DNA of 64,000 nt, taken from positions 1 through 64,000 of the forward strand of contig DAIMXP010000019.1 of the NCBI GenBank assembly GCA_036734945.1, read 5' to 3'. Shown here one piece after another: positions 53,101 through 60,855 of this stretch (position 1 is its first letter; the number at the start of each line of letters is the position of its first letter). Both the position numbers and the translations under genes were made by a program. Source of the DNA: UBA4733 sp036734945. Lineage in GTDB: Bacteria; Chloroflexota; UBA4733. Under the pieces are notes generated by a model that was not told where the DNA came from, did not search any database, and saw only the letters and a list, made by a program, of their open reading frames with translations.

Positions 53101-53382
53101 CTACGGCGTATCCAACGTACCATCGGCGTCCGCACCGATGGTTGGGCAGCCGCCAGAAACCCGCGTGATGGACGCACCATCGCGCTCGTGGCCGGGGCCG
53201 CCGACATCGACAGCACAGTAGAGGCGCTCGATTGGGGCAACCTCGGCGCCCACATAGGACTCCGCGCCGGCTTTCTGTTGCACCCACACAGCGAACAGAG
53301 CGCCCTGGCCTACCTGGCGCTGGCCCAGAATCAGGCGGAAGCAGGAGCGTACAGCGCCCTACGCGCCGCCGTCTTGCTGTAG
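50119..53382 (+). CDS. GNAT acetyltransferase fused to a very large beta-rich domain
   Basis: The protein has 1087 residues. GTG 50119 was chosen because GAGGAGGA lies 8 bp upstream. Residues about 20-165 are a GNAT domain: FRPEDAAAVAAMFEGSN, FHGRGHGRDLLKAALQRCLD (acetyl-CoA loop RGHGRDLL) and AVPLYKKSGYYWVPESS. The remaining ~900 residues contain several Ig-like beta sandwiches (for example IGRSRTVTWEVENRSGQPLN) and a globular C-terminal part (YGGIYAAVYRPGVGHFPDPG) that recalls the beta-sandwich supersandwich folds of large glycoside hydrolases. No signal peptide is seen, so it is probably cytoplasmic. The combination is unusual. Expression may be set by the leader terminator upstream. Confidence 0.75.
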   Translation: MTLTIDAPQRTAAATRGERRITEFRPEDAAAVAAMFEGSNEGWPDGFGDGTPWTVEKVLDMQSSRQPLATFLSWEGKEAAGYCSFYEYPGEVGLAGYVGLLNAATRFHGRGHGRDLLKAALQRCLDLGYRRVDLHTWQGNMKAVPLYKKSGYYWVPESSVHMENYLPLLLRIPALADFWEQADWYQTQVRQLSVQEDLVLDGKMRVYPYEFRAGARFVKATIDATARGLTALETERWRLACHVDDRQLAIGRSRTVTWEVENRSGQPLNLTLLASAGQGLHLQKEETVTVTDRYTAEAVLTADADYQPPAPGQPAPHVESLFLIDGLPVRLETGVQVNQPVEIRLLPRRVSLLTGQARTVTLQLQNHLDETATVDLRLAPSAGLLIEGPDGMAPPAIALAAQSYGGADVRLRATESGVQALAIRATVTVGAEIIELAALELPLPSLLPGEILGFATDAPTSFHTERDVQNREVRLETSTHRLIVELRGGGCSLEDAASGAHLGGARLLAGPPFSWTAQSRVVHEATFERTKGGMTVHMRGATPHLPQAVVEHELHLTSGGLLRLATAVTNVGDSPLAAQAGLESWAGDNMPTLVLPSAYGLIATSLPEFPDWSDLSLQTPATFVETWIAREGEGNVAGLFWSEASRIQPSGWGLADLKQDTGELQPGERRLLPPAYLYAGPGDRTTVRKLWRHRIAPDASERMPTPREALTLTNVATPAVVVAAAAGELTLSSVASAELPGRVEWEAPAGWTVEPPYTDIVGLRLGHDQAVAVRVRHAERRPAAAAVRATFRSERLQQQVFAGALLDLGEHAGGVTVTVGEQAGQPVWTVANGFMRFRVAPQFLGSIIALETLADGVNHLLSAFPEPREFGWMRPWYGGIYAAVYRPGVGHFPDPGRLYQDRFTIEPADAAGHDGRRWQGVTVGSTLQSHGLRGLELQATYLTLAGSNLLALRLTLRNHTSATLPVDAVLVAYLQPGGSTADAELLLDPDGERRLRRIQRTIGVRTDGWAAARNPRDGRTIALVAGAADIDSTVEALDWGNLGAHIGLRAGFLLHPHSEQSALAYLALAQNQAEAGAYSALRAAVLL

Positions 53383-53422
53383 GGGATAGGGGATGAGGGA
53401 CGGGGTTCCTGGTGCGACCGCC

Positions 53423-53662
53423 CTACCGCTCCCCGTCACTCCTCATCCCCTCGCCTCCCCTCTTCCCCCCTTCCCCTGCCAGGCGGCGGCGGAGGCGGCG
53501 ATACCAGCGAAGGCGGTTAAGGCGCCCAATCGCGTGACCGCAATGACGGCACCGACCGGGCGCAACTGCGGAACGCCCACAGCGCCAACACTTATAGGGT
53601 CCGGTGTGACGGCGGACGTCGCTCGGTGGCGACAGTGTCTCTCGCTCTTCTTCCAAAAACAC
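53423..53662 (-). CDS. Small zinc-ribbon protein
   Basis: The protein has 79 residues from GTG 53660-53662 behind AGGAG at good spacing. YKCWRCGRSAVAPGRCRHCG gives a CxxC-x9-CxxC zinc ribbon at about residues 24-40; a very basic helix (LNRLRWYRRLRRRL) follows. Proteins like this bind nucleic acid or other proteins. It lies convergent to the GNAT-fusion gene. No specific family is recognised. Confidence 0.55.
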   Translation of the reverse strand: MFLEEERETLSPPSDVRRHTGPYKCWRCGRSAVAPGRCRHCGHAIGRLNRLRWYRRLRRRLAGEGGKRGGEGMRSDGER

Positions 53663-53897
53663 ATTCGCTCCTAAAGGCGGGCGTAGCCTGACGCCAGATC
53701 GCATGCGACAGATGAGCCTATCCGGCCCAAATTACGGTCTTGCTGTCATTCGGACCTTGCGTTAGGAGATTCGGCATATATCCCGTATAGGACTGGCGGG
53801 TCATCGCAAGTGTGGGGCCAGGAGGAAAGCGCGGCGACACCGTTTTTTGGCTGGAGTGTCCACGAGTGGTCCCGCAGTCGCGGTATCGTTATTGTGC

Positions 53898-55100
53898 TCA
53901 TCGCAAGCTGGCGATGATCTCGTCGGTTTCAAAGTCGGCGGCGGCGGTGACGCTATCCGCGGCGCCGTAGTAGAGGCGGATACGCCGGTTCTGCGGGTCC
54001 AGCCCGACATGGCCGCAACTCAACACCACGTTGCCGTAGAACCCGGCGCGCTCAAACGGTGCATCGGGGGCCAGGATCGGCTCGGGGGAGCGGGCGAGGA
54101 CGCGCGTGGGGTCATCACCATCCAGCAATAGCCCGCCCATGCAGTAGCGGTTCGCCATGTCGACACCGTGGTAGAGTACCAGCCAGCCGGCATCGGTGCG
54201 AAATGGCACGGTGCTACCGCCGGTGCGGCGCTCGTCCCAGAAGCCGGGCCGGGGCAGGGCCAGGGGTTCGTGCTCACCCCAGTGGATCAGATCGGGGCTG
54301 TTGGCGAGCCAGATGCCATGAATGCGGGCGAACGACGATGGCATCGGACGCGTGAGCGCCCAGTACCGGCCGCCGAGCCGTTCCGGGAAGAGGACGACAT
54401 CCTTATGGTCGCCCAGGAACATGAGACCTTCGCGGCTGAAGCTGTGGAAATCGCTCGTGCTGGCCAGGCTGGTCGTGATGCCAAGGCGGGAGGGGGTCAC
54501 GTAAGTGATGTAGTAGCGGCCCTCCAGCGGTGTGATGCGCGCATCCTCGCAGCCGTACTCTTCTACCAGCGTGCCGGGGGAGATGGCGGGTTCGGAGTCG
54601 ATAGCAAAGTGAATGCCGTCACGGCTGCGCGCGACCCGCAGATGCGAGATCTGGGAGAGGAAGGACTGCTTCAGATAGGAGACGGCCCGTGGATCGTGCA
54701 AGTCCAGCCCGGGCAGGTCCCGCCGAACGTAGGCGCTGACGATGCCTGGCGGGTCGCCTTCCGGGTTGAAGAGCGCCAGACCGACCAGGGCATCGGCCGA
54801 TAGGTCTCGTTCCATCGGCAGGAACAGTGGTTCCGGGCCACTGATATCCAACAGACAGGCATCGAGGGCGGGCTCTGCCCCGAGGCGGGGGCGTTCCGCC
54901 ACCCGTAAGAGCAGCACGATCTCGTCACCATGCCGTACTGCCGCCGGATTGAAGGCGCAGACGACCTCCATGTCCGGGCGAGTGGGCGGCACATGGGCAG
55001 GGACGATCAACGGGTTCTCGTCGAGCCGGCGGGCCACTGGAGCCGGTCCAACAAAGCGCAGTTGAGCAGCGCGTTCCGCCTCGGACGCTAAGGAGATCAT
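53898..55100 (-). CDS. GH130-family glycoside phosphorylase/hydrolase
   Basis: The protein has 400 residues from ATG 55098-55100 behind AGAAGG. VVCAFNPAAVRHGDEIVLLL is the first blade with the conserved FNPA segment. GTLVEEYGCEDARITPLEGR carries the GH130 EDxRI motif, in which the Asp is the proton donor of 4-O-beta-mannosyl-glucose phosphorylases. RTDAGWLVLYHGVDMANRYC and WTGEHEPLA-like repeats complete the five-blade propeller. It would split beta-mannosides with phosphate or water. This fits the glycan theme of the neighbours (GH99-like, sugar-binding proteins). Whether it is a phosphorylase or hydrolase is not decided. Confidence 0.85.
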   Translation of the reverse strand: MISLASEAERAAQLRFVGPAPVARRLDENPLIVPAHVPPTRPDMEVVCAFNPAAVRHGDEIVLLLRVAERPRLGAEPALDACLLDISGPEPLFLPMERDLSADALVGLALFNPEGDPPGIVSAYVRRDLPGLDLHDPRAVSYLKQSFLSQISHLRVARSRDGIHFAIDSEPAISPGTLVEEYGCEDARITPLEGRYYITYVTPSRLGITTSLASTSDFHSFSREGLMFLGDHKDVVLFPERLGGRYWALTRPMPSSFARIHGIWLANSPDLIHWGEHEPLALPRPGFWDERRTGGSTVPFRTDAGWLVLYHGVDMANRYCMGGLLLDGDDPTRVLARSPEPILAPDAPFERAGFYGNVVLSCGHVGLDPQNRRIRLYYGAADSVTAAADFETDEIIASLR

Positions 55101-55218
55101 GACAATCCTTCTCCCAACACCACAATTAAACCAGGTCTCAGCAGTCGGGACACGGGTGTTCCGTTCGGTTCCCCCCGTTCATACCACCACGATGCCCAGT
55201 GTGATGGTAGCGGGAATA

Positions 55219-56703
55219 CTATCCGGCCGACTGTGCCTCAAAGGCGTTGGTCATATCCGTATTGGGCAGCACGGCGGGGCGGTTCAGCCCCAGTGCCACC
55301 GCCGGGTTGTACTGGTTGAGGAGGGGACTGGCGGCCGCTTCGGCGGCCAGGTCGGCCGGCAGGTTCTTGCCGGTGAGAATCGCCTTGAGGTAGTCGGCCA
55401 GCAGCACACCCTGGGTGCAATTGCAACCGGCGTCATATTGCATCACGCCACGTTGCCAGCGCAGGTAGACAAAGCTGTGGTTCGTCGGGTCCAGCGCCGG
55501 CGCACTGGTCGGCACGCCCCAGATCTCCAGGTCGATCAAGGGTAGCAGGCTGGTAACCTGCGGGTCGGTCGGCGCCAGGTTCGGGAAGGCAGCCGATGCC
55601 GGGACGCTGTTGGCGAAGGTGGCAGCAAAGCGTGTCGCCTGCCCTTGCGCCTGCTCCGGCGCGTTGGCGGCAATGTAGGCCTGTACGGCCTGGCTGTACC
55701 CCGCGCTGCCAGGCGCCGGCAGTTGCGCCACCAGAGTGGCATCGTAGGCCGGGAAGGTGGAGAAGTTGAAGGTCGTGTAGGGCAGGAGGCCGGGATCGAG
55801 CAGGTTAAGCAGGCGCACCGAGCCGTCCGCCGCCTGCTGCATGACCTGGCGCTGGAAGAACTGCGTGAGGAAGCCCTCAAAGGTGAACGGTCGCGAGGTG
55901 GGGTAGCCGAACGTGTGTACGCCGCCGCGCTGGTTAAAGTAGTTCCAGAAGGCGTCGTTGTCGATGCGGAAGCCCGTCTGGCTGAAGTAGCGCGACACCG
56001 GGGCCGGAGCCGGCGCCGTGACGTGCAGGGTCAGCATCGAGAAGACGTGGTTGTCGTAGCACTCGTTGCTGGCGGCGAAGAAGGCAAAGGGGTAGTCGCC
56101 CGGCGCGGTGTCCGCCGGGATGGTCAGCGTGCCCCGAAAGTCGTTGCCGCCGGCAGGAGCCAGCAGGGCCATGCGGCCGAGCGCCGGGCTGGCGACGATC
56201 ACCTCGTCGGAGAGACCGCCGGCGCCGCCGCTGGCCGTCAGCCCGAACGTCACAGTCTGACCGGGAGCAGCACTCTGCGGTGAGAGCGAGGGATTGGTCA
56301 CCTGCGGTTCGCCGGCGGAATTATTGAGCGGGTAGACGGTGAAGTTATAGACATAGGTTTGCCCCGGCTGCAGCACGATATGCAGGCCATCGTCGTAGAT
56401 GCTGTTGTGGTAGCGGTAGCCGCCGCCATGAAAGCCAAACACGTCGGCCGGCTGGCCGGCGGGAACGTTGCTGACGGTGTAGCGACCATCCGCACCCGTG
56501 ATCGTCGCCAACTGCAGGCCGCGATAGCCCACGGTGATGTAGACGCCGGCTACCGGGGCGCCGCTATCACGATCGGTCACCAGGCCGGTGATCGTGCCCG
56601 TCGCCGCCTGTGCCGGCGCCGCAGCGGCGGAAGCGAGCCCGGGTGACAGCGTGAGCATAAACAAAGCGACCAGCAAACTCAGCGCACGGATCAAGCGAAG
56701 CAT
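55219..56703 (-). CDS. Secreted protein with carboxypeptidase-regulatory-like and LGFP-like domains
   Basis: The protein has 494 residues from ATG 56701-56703 behind GAGAGG; ATG 56707 is possible. A signal peptide (LSLLVALFMLTLSPGLASAA) is followed by ITGLVTDRDSGAPVAGVYIT, a CarboxypepD_reg-like beta sandwich, then an Ig-like domain. Next is AFWNYFNQRGGVHTFGYPTS with GFLTQFFQRQVMQ, the same surface domain as in the protein at 40706. The C-terminal 170 residues contain NHSFVYLRWQRGVMQYDAGC. It probably sits on the cell surface; its role is unknown. Confidence 0.72.
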   Translation of the reverse strand: MLRLIRALSLLVALFMLTLSPGLASAAAAPAQAATGTITGLVTDRDSGAPVAGVYITVGYRGLQLATITGADGRYTVSNVPAGQPADVFGFHGGGYRYHNSIYDDGLHIVLQPGQTYVYNFTVYPLNNSAGEPQVTNPSLSPQSAAPGQTVTFGLTASGGAGGLSDEVIVASPALGRMALLAPAGGNDFRGTLTIPADTAPGDYPFAFFAASNECYDNHVFSMLTLHVTAPAPAPVSRYFSQTGFRIDNDAFWNYFNQRGGVHTFGYPTSRPFTFEGFLTQFFQRQVMQQAADGSVRLLNLLDPGLLPYTTFNFSTFPAYDATLVAQLPAPGSAGYSQAVQAYIAANAPEQAQGQATRFAATFANSVPASAAFPNLAPTDPQVTSLLPLIDLEIWGVPTSAPALDPTNHSFVYLRWQRGVMQYDAGCNCTQGVLLADYLKAILTGKNLPADLAAEAAASPLLNQYNPAVALGLNRPAVLPNTDMTNAFEAQSAG

Positions 56704-56788
56704 TGGCATCCTCTCACAAGGGTGAACGAGCGTACCAGGAGATTGTACACAAGGCGCCTCCCCGGAAACGAGCGGCGCACCCGAGCCA

Positions 56789-56850
56789 GGGCGCATGCAA
56801 TACGCCCCTACGCCTGCCGTTCGTCCCGTAGGGGCGTATTGCATACGCCC
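56789..56850. repeat. Palindromic repeat, family C
   Basis: 24-bp arms at 56789-56812 and 56827-56850 with one mismatch and a 14-bp loop, matching the family C copy at 5912. It ends 5 bp from the stop codon of the DUF2079 gene. Confidence 0.85.
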
Positions 56851-56855
56851 TCGTA

Positions 56856-59168
56856 TCACCGCCAAGCTCGCCCACCCCGTAGATAGTTCAGTGCAGCCAG
56901 CCAGGGCATGAGGCCGGCTCCCGATCCGACGACCGGTGGCGCCCCAATGACGTAGTGGTTGCCCAGGGGGCAGGTCTGGCCGGAGGCGTTGACGCAGGGC
57001 AGCCAGTCGAGACCGCTGCCCTCCGCCTTCGGGTGGAACCAGGCGATTTGCAGTTGGCCCGGGTAGGCCACAGTCAGGCCGGGTACGACGACGCGAATGA
57101 CCTGACCGGGCTGCCAGTTGCTGGTGGCCCGCCAGGTGAGCGTGGGTATGGGCCCCTGAAAGTCCGGCGGCCGTGGTCGAGGCGTACCGTTCGTCCAGAC
57201 CGCCAGCGTCTCGTCATCGGCCAGGGGTTGGTCGAGCGTCCAGTCGAGGGTCAGTGTCTCCTGCCAGCCGGCGCCGATGACGGAGCTTGCTTGAATGTGG
57301 TCGTCAAGCAAGAAGAGGTGGCCGTCGAAGGTAGCCAGCGGCTGTTGACTGAGGGCGGCAACGGAGCCGTCGCTGAAGCTGAAAGCGGTGCGGGGTAGAT
57401 TGCGCAATGGGGCTCCCCGGCGGAGCAGGACGTAGCCATCAGCGGCATCGGCGACGCCAAAGCTGCCTCCCTGGAGCAGCGTGAGCAGGGTCAGGCGCTG
57501 CTGCGACCAGTTCAACGGGTAGGAACTGCTCGTCAAATCGAGCAGCACCTCCTGAGCATCGAGCACGTTGGGGAACAGGTAGAGCTTGCGGCGCTCGCTG
57601 AGGTGCGGCGCCAGACTCGATGACGTGCTCACGGCGTCGCCGGCCGGAATCTGGGCGAGGAACCTGGGCAACAGGCGCGCATGCGCGTCCGGCAACGGCA
57701 GCGCGAAGGCCCGCCCGCCCAATCCGCTGCCCAGCTGGTAGTGCGTCAGCGCGGCGGCAACGGCCAGCCAGGCAGCGAGCAGCAGGGCCGGAGCGCGGGC
57801 GTCCCGCCCAATGCGGTTGAGATAAGCCCGAACAGGGCCGCGACTGCGGTCTGCGGCCAAGAACGAGGGGCGACTGCGGTCGCGTTCCGGACCGCGGACG
57901 GAAGATACAAGCGACCGCAGTCGCCCCTCGTCGCTTGGCCGGGGGCGCCCTCTGGGCCCGCAGTCACGGCCCTGTTCATCCGCGTACCGACGAGGCGCCG
58001 CCCTGACGAAACCGTATTGGGCGTCATGCCCCCGCAGCCTCTCCAACAGCCAGGCTATACCGCCAATACCCTCAATCGCAGCGGCGATCAGGATCGGTAA
58101 GACCAGGGCCGAGTAGTGCGCCATCCCGGAACGCATCCAGGGAAACGTCGCCAGGACGTTGATGCCGATGGACGGCGCAGCGATGAGCAACGTGAGCGGC
58201 GAGAAGAGCGCCAACGCGCCGCTGGAGCCGACCAGCGCCTGCAGGTAGGCGCGCGATTCGCTGCTGCCCAGCGTCGGCCCGAGGACTGCCGGGTGGCGTA
58301 GGACGTTGCTGAGCATAGCCAGTGGCGTCGTGCCCAGGTAGCCGTAGCGCGCCAGGAAGGGCGAGGCTTGCCCCGGTGAGAAGTGGGGGATCAACCAGAA
58401 AAAGTCGAAGAGGGCTACCGTGCTGCCGAGGGCCAGCAAGGCCAGGCCGGCAACTCGCCAGCGCGGGGCGCCCCCTGGGCCCAGCAGCGTCCACAGCCCC
58501 AGGAGGGTCAGCGCGACCGGCGCATCTTCCTTGGCGGCAGCGGCCAGCAGGCCGGTGACCAGCACCGGCCAGAGCAGACGACGCTCGATCAGGTAGAAGA
58601 GCAGTATGAAGAGCGCGCTATCGAGGGCCACCGTGTGAAAGTCGGAGAGCAGTTCCGCCTCGACAAAGGGCGAACTGAGGTAGGCCAGCGCCACAAAGAA
58701 TCCGGCCCAGGCGCTGCCCAACCGGATTCTGGCCAGGCCAAACGCCGCCAGTGCCCCCGCGCAGACCACGAGGGCCTGCAACGCCAGCAGCGCGCGCACG
58801 TCAGGCAGCACGGCGTAGAGCAGCGACAGCGGCGCCAGCAACAGTTCAGCATGATAGGCCAGCAACGTTTGAGCGGAATGGTCCAGTGGCGCCTGGTAGT
58901 CCAGCGAGAAGCCACCGCCGCTGAGCAGCGAAAAGGCGTAGGGATGCCCGTGCAACGTGTTCCACAGCGCCTGGTCCTCGTAGCCAAGGTCAAGGGCGTT
59001 TGACCCCAGGCTGTCGTGCCGCAGGATCGCCTGGATTGCATAGGCTGTGGCAAAGACCACGCTACACAGGCATGTCAGGAGCAGCGGCGCCTGGGCAGTG
59101 AGCCGGCTCCACGCCACGTCTCGACTTCCAGATGGCGAGGCGTGATCGTCAGCGGCGGCACTGCTCAC
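56856..59168 (-). CDS. DUF2079 membrane protein with an in-frame repeat insertion
   Basis: The protein has 770 residues and about ten membrane helices. AILRHDSLGSNALDLGYEDQ, LWNTLHGHPYAFSLLSGGGF and YLSSPFVEAELLSDFHTVAL are hallmarks of DUF2079, a GT-C-like family. Between LLERLRGHDAQYGFVRA and VRAYLNRIGRDARAPALL about 49 residues (EQGRDCGPRGRPRPSDEGRL onward) are translated from a family A palindrome at 57831-57976. The segment is Arg-rich and hydrophilic, falls in a loop between membrane helices, and keeps the frame. The start is GTG 59166-59168. It probably transfers a lipid-linked sugar; this is inferred from the fold. Confidence 0.82.
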   Translation of the reverse strand: MSSAAADDHASPSGSRDVAWSRLTAQAPLLLTCLCSVVFATAYAIQAILRHDSLGSNALDLGYEDQALWNTLHGHPYAFSLLSGGGFSLDYQAPLDHSAQTLLAYHAELLLAPLSLLYAVLPDVRALLALQALVVCAGALAAFGLARIRLGSAWAGFFVALAYLSSPFVEAELLSDFHTVALDSALFILLFYLIERRLLWPVLVTGLLAAAAKEDAPVALTLLGLWTLLGPGGAPRWRVAGLALLALGSTVALFDFFWLIPHFSPGQASPFLARYGYLGTTPLAMLSNVLRHPAVLGPTLGSSESRAYLQALVGSSGALALFSPLTLLIAAPSIGINVLATFPWMRSGMAHYSALVLPILIAAAIEGIGGIAWLLERLRGHDAQYGFVRAAPRRYADEQGRDCGPRGRPRPSDEGRLRSLVSSVRGPERDRSRPSFLAADRSRGPVRAYLNRIGRDARAPALLLAAWLAVAAALTHYQLGSGLGGRAFALPLPDAHARLLPRFLAQIPAGDAVSTSSSLAPHLSERRKLYLFPNVLDAQEVLLDLTSSSYPLNWSQQRLTLLTLLQGGSFGVADAADGYVLLRRGAPLRNLPRTAFSFSDGSVAALSQQPLATFDGHLFLLDDHIQASSVIGAGWQETLTLDWTLDQPLADDETLAVWTNGTPRPRPPDFQGPIPTLTWRATSNWQPGQVIRVVVPGLTVAYPGQLQIAWFHPKAEGSGLDWLPCVNASGQTCPLGNHYVIGAPPVVGSGAGLMPWLAALNYLRGGRAWR
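57831..57976. repeat. Palindromic repeat, family A, inside the DUF2079 coding region
   Basis: The arms AACAGGGCCGCGACTGCGG (57831-57849) and CCGCAGTCACGGCCCTGTT (57958-57976) have one mismatch. The interior has GGGGCGACTGCGGTCGC and GCGACCGCAGTCGCCCC. The element is 146 bp, all open in the host gene's frame. Confidence 0.9.
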
Positions 59169-59340
59169 CCTGGGCGTCCACCAACTCCTGGATGCTGATC
59201 AGGTAGGGAGGCGGTCAGGGCCGTCCCCTTCTAGCGTCCTGCTATCATAGCAGGAACGGGCTGGTTGCAGGCGCCCTGACCGTCCACCGGCACTGGCCGT
59301 GTCATGGTCCCATTGTTGTTCAGGCTCTCCAGGAGGATTC

Positions 59341-60855
59341 GTGGTTCGACTTCTTCGGTTCGCGGTGGACCGCTCGCGCGAAGCGCTGCCGGCTGTTCCT
59401 TCTTTTTCCACTGCTGGCACTGCAGCCCGCCGGCGCCGGTCGGCACTCTGCGCCGGCATTCTCGCCGCGGCGTTGGTGCTGGCAAGCTGTGCCAACTCGG
59501 GCGCCGCTGCGCCTGCGGCAGGCCCATCCGGCGGCAATCCGGCGGTCGCATCAGCGACTACTGCCGGTGGCGCCGCGGGATCCACCGCAGCCGCGACCAG
59601 TGCGGCGGCTGGTTCGACATCCAGCACGCCCTCCGGTCCACTTGCCGCCGGGCGCGCCCTTTATGTCTCCAACGGCTGTATAGCGTGCCACGGTGACCAG
59701 GCGCAAGGCAATATCGGACCCAAAACTGCCGGCACCGGCCTGACCTTCGCCGAGGTACTGCTCCAGGTGCGGCAGCCACGCGGGCAGATGCCACCCTTCT
59801 CGACGCAGCAGGTCAGCGATGCTCAGTTGCAGCAGATCTATAACTACCTGGAAAGCCTGGGCCCGCCCACGCCCACGCCGGCGCCGACCGTCGTGACGAC
59901 CGCGACGACCAACTCGGCCGGGGTTGTCGCCACACCCGCTGCTCCGGTCAACGTCGATGCCATCGCCACCGCCGTCAACAATCTGAAGGTGGCCTCCGAC
60001 TACGCCAACGACGCCGCCAAGACGCCGGCCGACGTCAAGACCTACGGCACGCAGGCCCTGCAGGCGCTGACCGCCGCCCAGACGGCCGTCAAAGCGCCGG
60101 GCAGTGGCAGCCCGGAGTTGAAGAGCGACCTGACGCAGTTGCAGACGCTGCTGGACGGCATCGCGCCCGACGTGCAGGCGGCAGCTAGCGCCACCACCGT
60201 GGCCGCAGCAGCGCCGCACACCTCCAAAATGGTCCTGGCGAGCCGCTTGGACCTGCTGCCGCTGGCGATGGAGTTGGTGCGCGTCAGCGGTGAGGTCGGC
60301 AGCGTCACCGGGGTGGTGAAAGACACCGCCGGCAAGCCGGTGGCGCAGGCGTTCGTGACGATTGAGGGCGGCAAGGTCCACACCGGGCTGCTGACCGATG
60401 CCAACGGGGCCTTCAAAGCCAGTGATATCGCCGCCTTCCGGTCGGTAGAGGTTAAAGCGTACAAGGCGGGCTACCTCTATGTGCAGAGTAATGCGCCAGT
60501 GACCAAGGGCGGCAGCGCCAGCGTGGTCATCACGATGCCGCCGGAGAGCAACCCGCCGGCTTCGCCCAAAGTGAGCAACACAACGGTCTCGGCAGGACCA
60601 CTGGCCGGAACGGCGTCGGCCCACTTCACGATGACCGCTACCCAGAAAGACAACCGGCTCGCTCCGGATCAGATCTGGGCCCTCAGTCCCGAAGCCGGCG
60701 TGGCCTATGTCCTGCGCGGCGGCGCCAACACCGCCTTCGCCTTCGACCAGACCTTGCCCGGCCTGAAGGCCGGAAAGTATACGTGGTACTTTTTTGCCAC
60801 GACGCACGAGTGTGATATGAGCAACGTCGTGCAGCAGCAGATGACGGTGCAGTGA
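59341..60855 (+). CDS. Cytochrome c-containing lipoprotein with carboxypeptidase-regulatory-like domain
   Basis: The protein has 504 residues from GTG 59341 behind AGGAGG. The lipobox LASC is at about residue 50. A Ser/Ala linker leads to a cytochrome c domain with ALYVSNGCIACHGDQAQGN (CxxCH at residues 113-117) and GQMPPFSTQQVSDAQLQQIY (axial Met in MPPF). A helical spacer follows, then SVTGVVKDTAGKPVAQAFVT, a CarboxypepD_reg beta sandwich, and a last beta domain. It would carry electrons outside the cell membrane. Its stop overlaps the start of the next gene, a second probable heme protein. Confidence 0.85.
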   Translation: MVRLLRFAVDRSREALPAVPSFSTAGTAARRRRSALCAGILAAALVLASCANSGAAAPAAGPSGGNPAVASATTAGGAAGSTAAATSAAAGSTSSTPSGPLAAGRALYVSNGCIACHGDQAQGNIGPKTAGTGLTFAEVLLQVRQPRGQMPPFSTQQVSDAQLQQIYNYLESLGPPTPTPAPTVVTTATTNSAGVVATPAAPVNVDAIATAVNNLKVASDYANDAAKTPADVKTYGTQALQALTAAQTAVKAPGSGSPELKSDLTQLQTLLDGIAPDVQAAASATTVAAAAPHTSKMVLASRLDLLPLAMELVRVSGEVGSVTGVVKDTAGKPVAQAFVTIEGGKVHTGLLTDANGAFKASDIAAFRSVEVKAYKAGYLYVQSNAPVTKGGSASVVITMPPESNPPASPKVSNTTVSAGPLAGTASAHFTMTATQKDNRLAPDQIWALSPEAGVAYVLRGGANTAFAFDQTLPGLKAGKYTWYFFATTHECDMSNVVQQQMTVQ

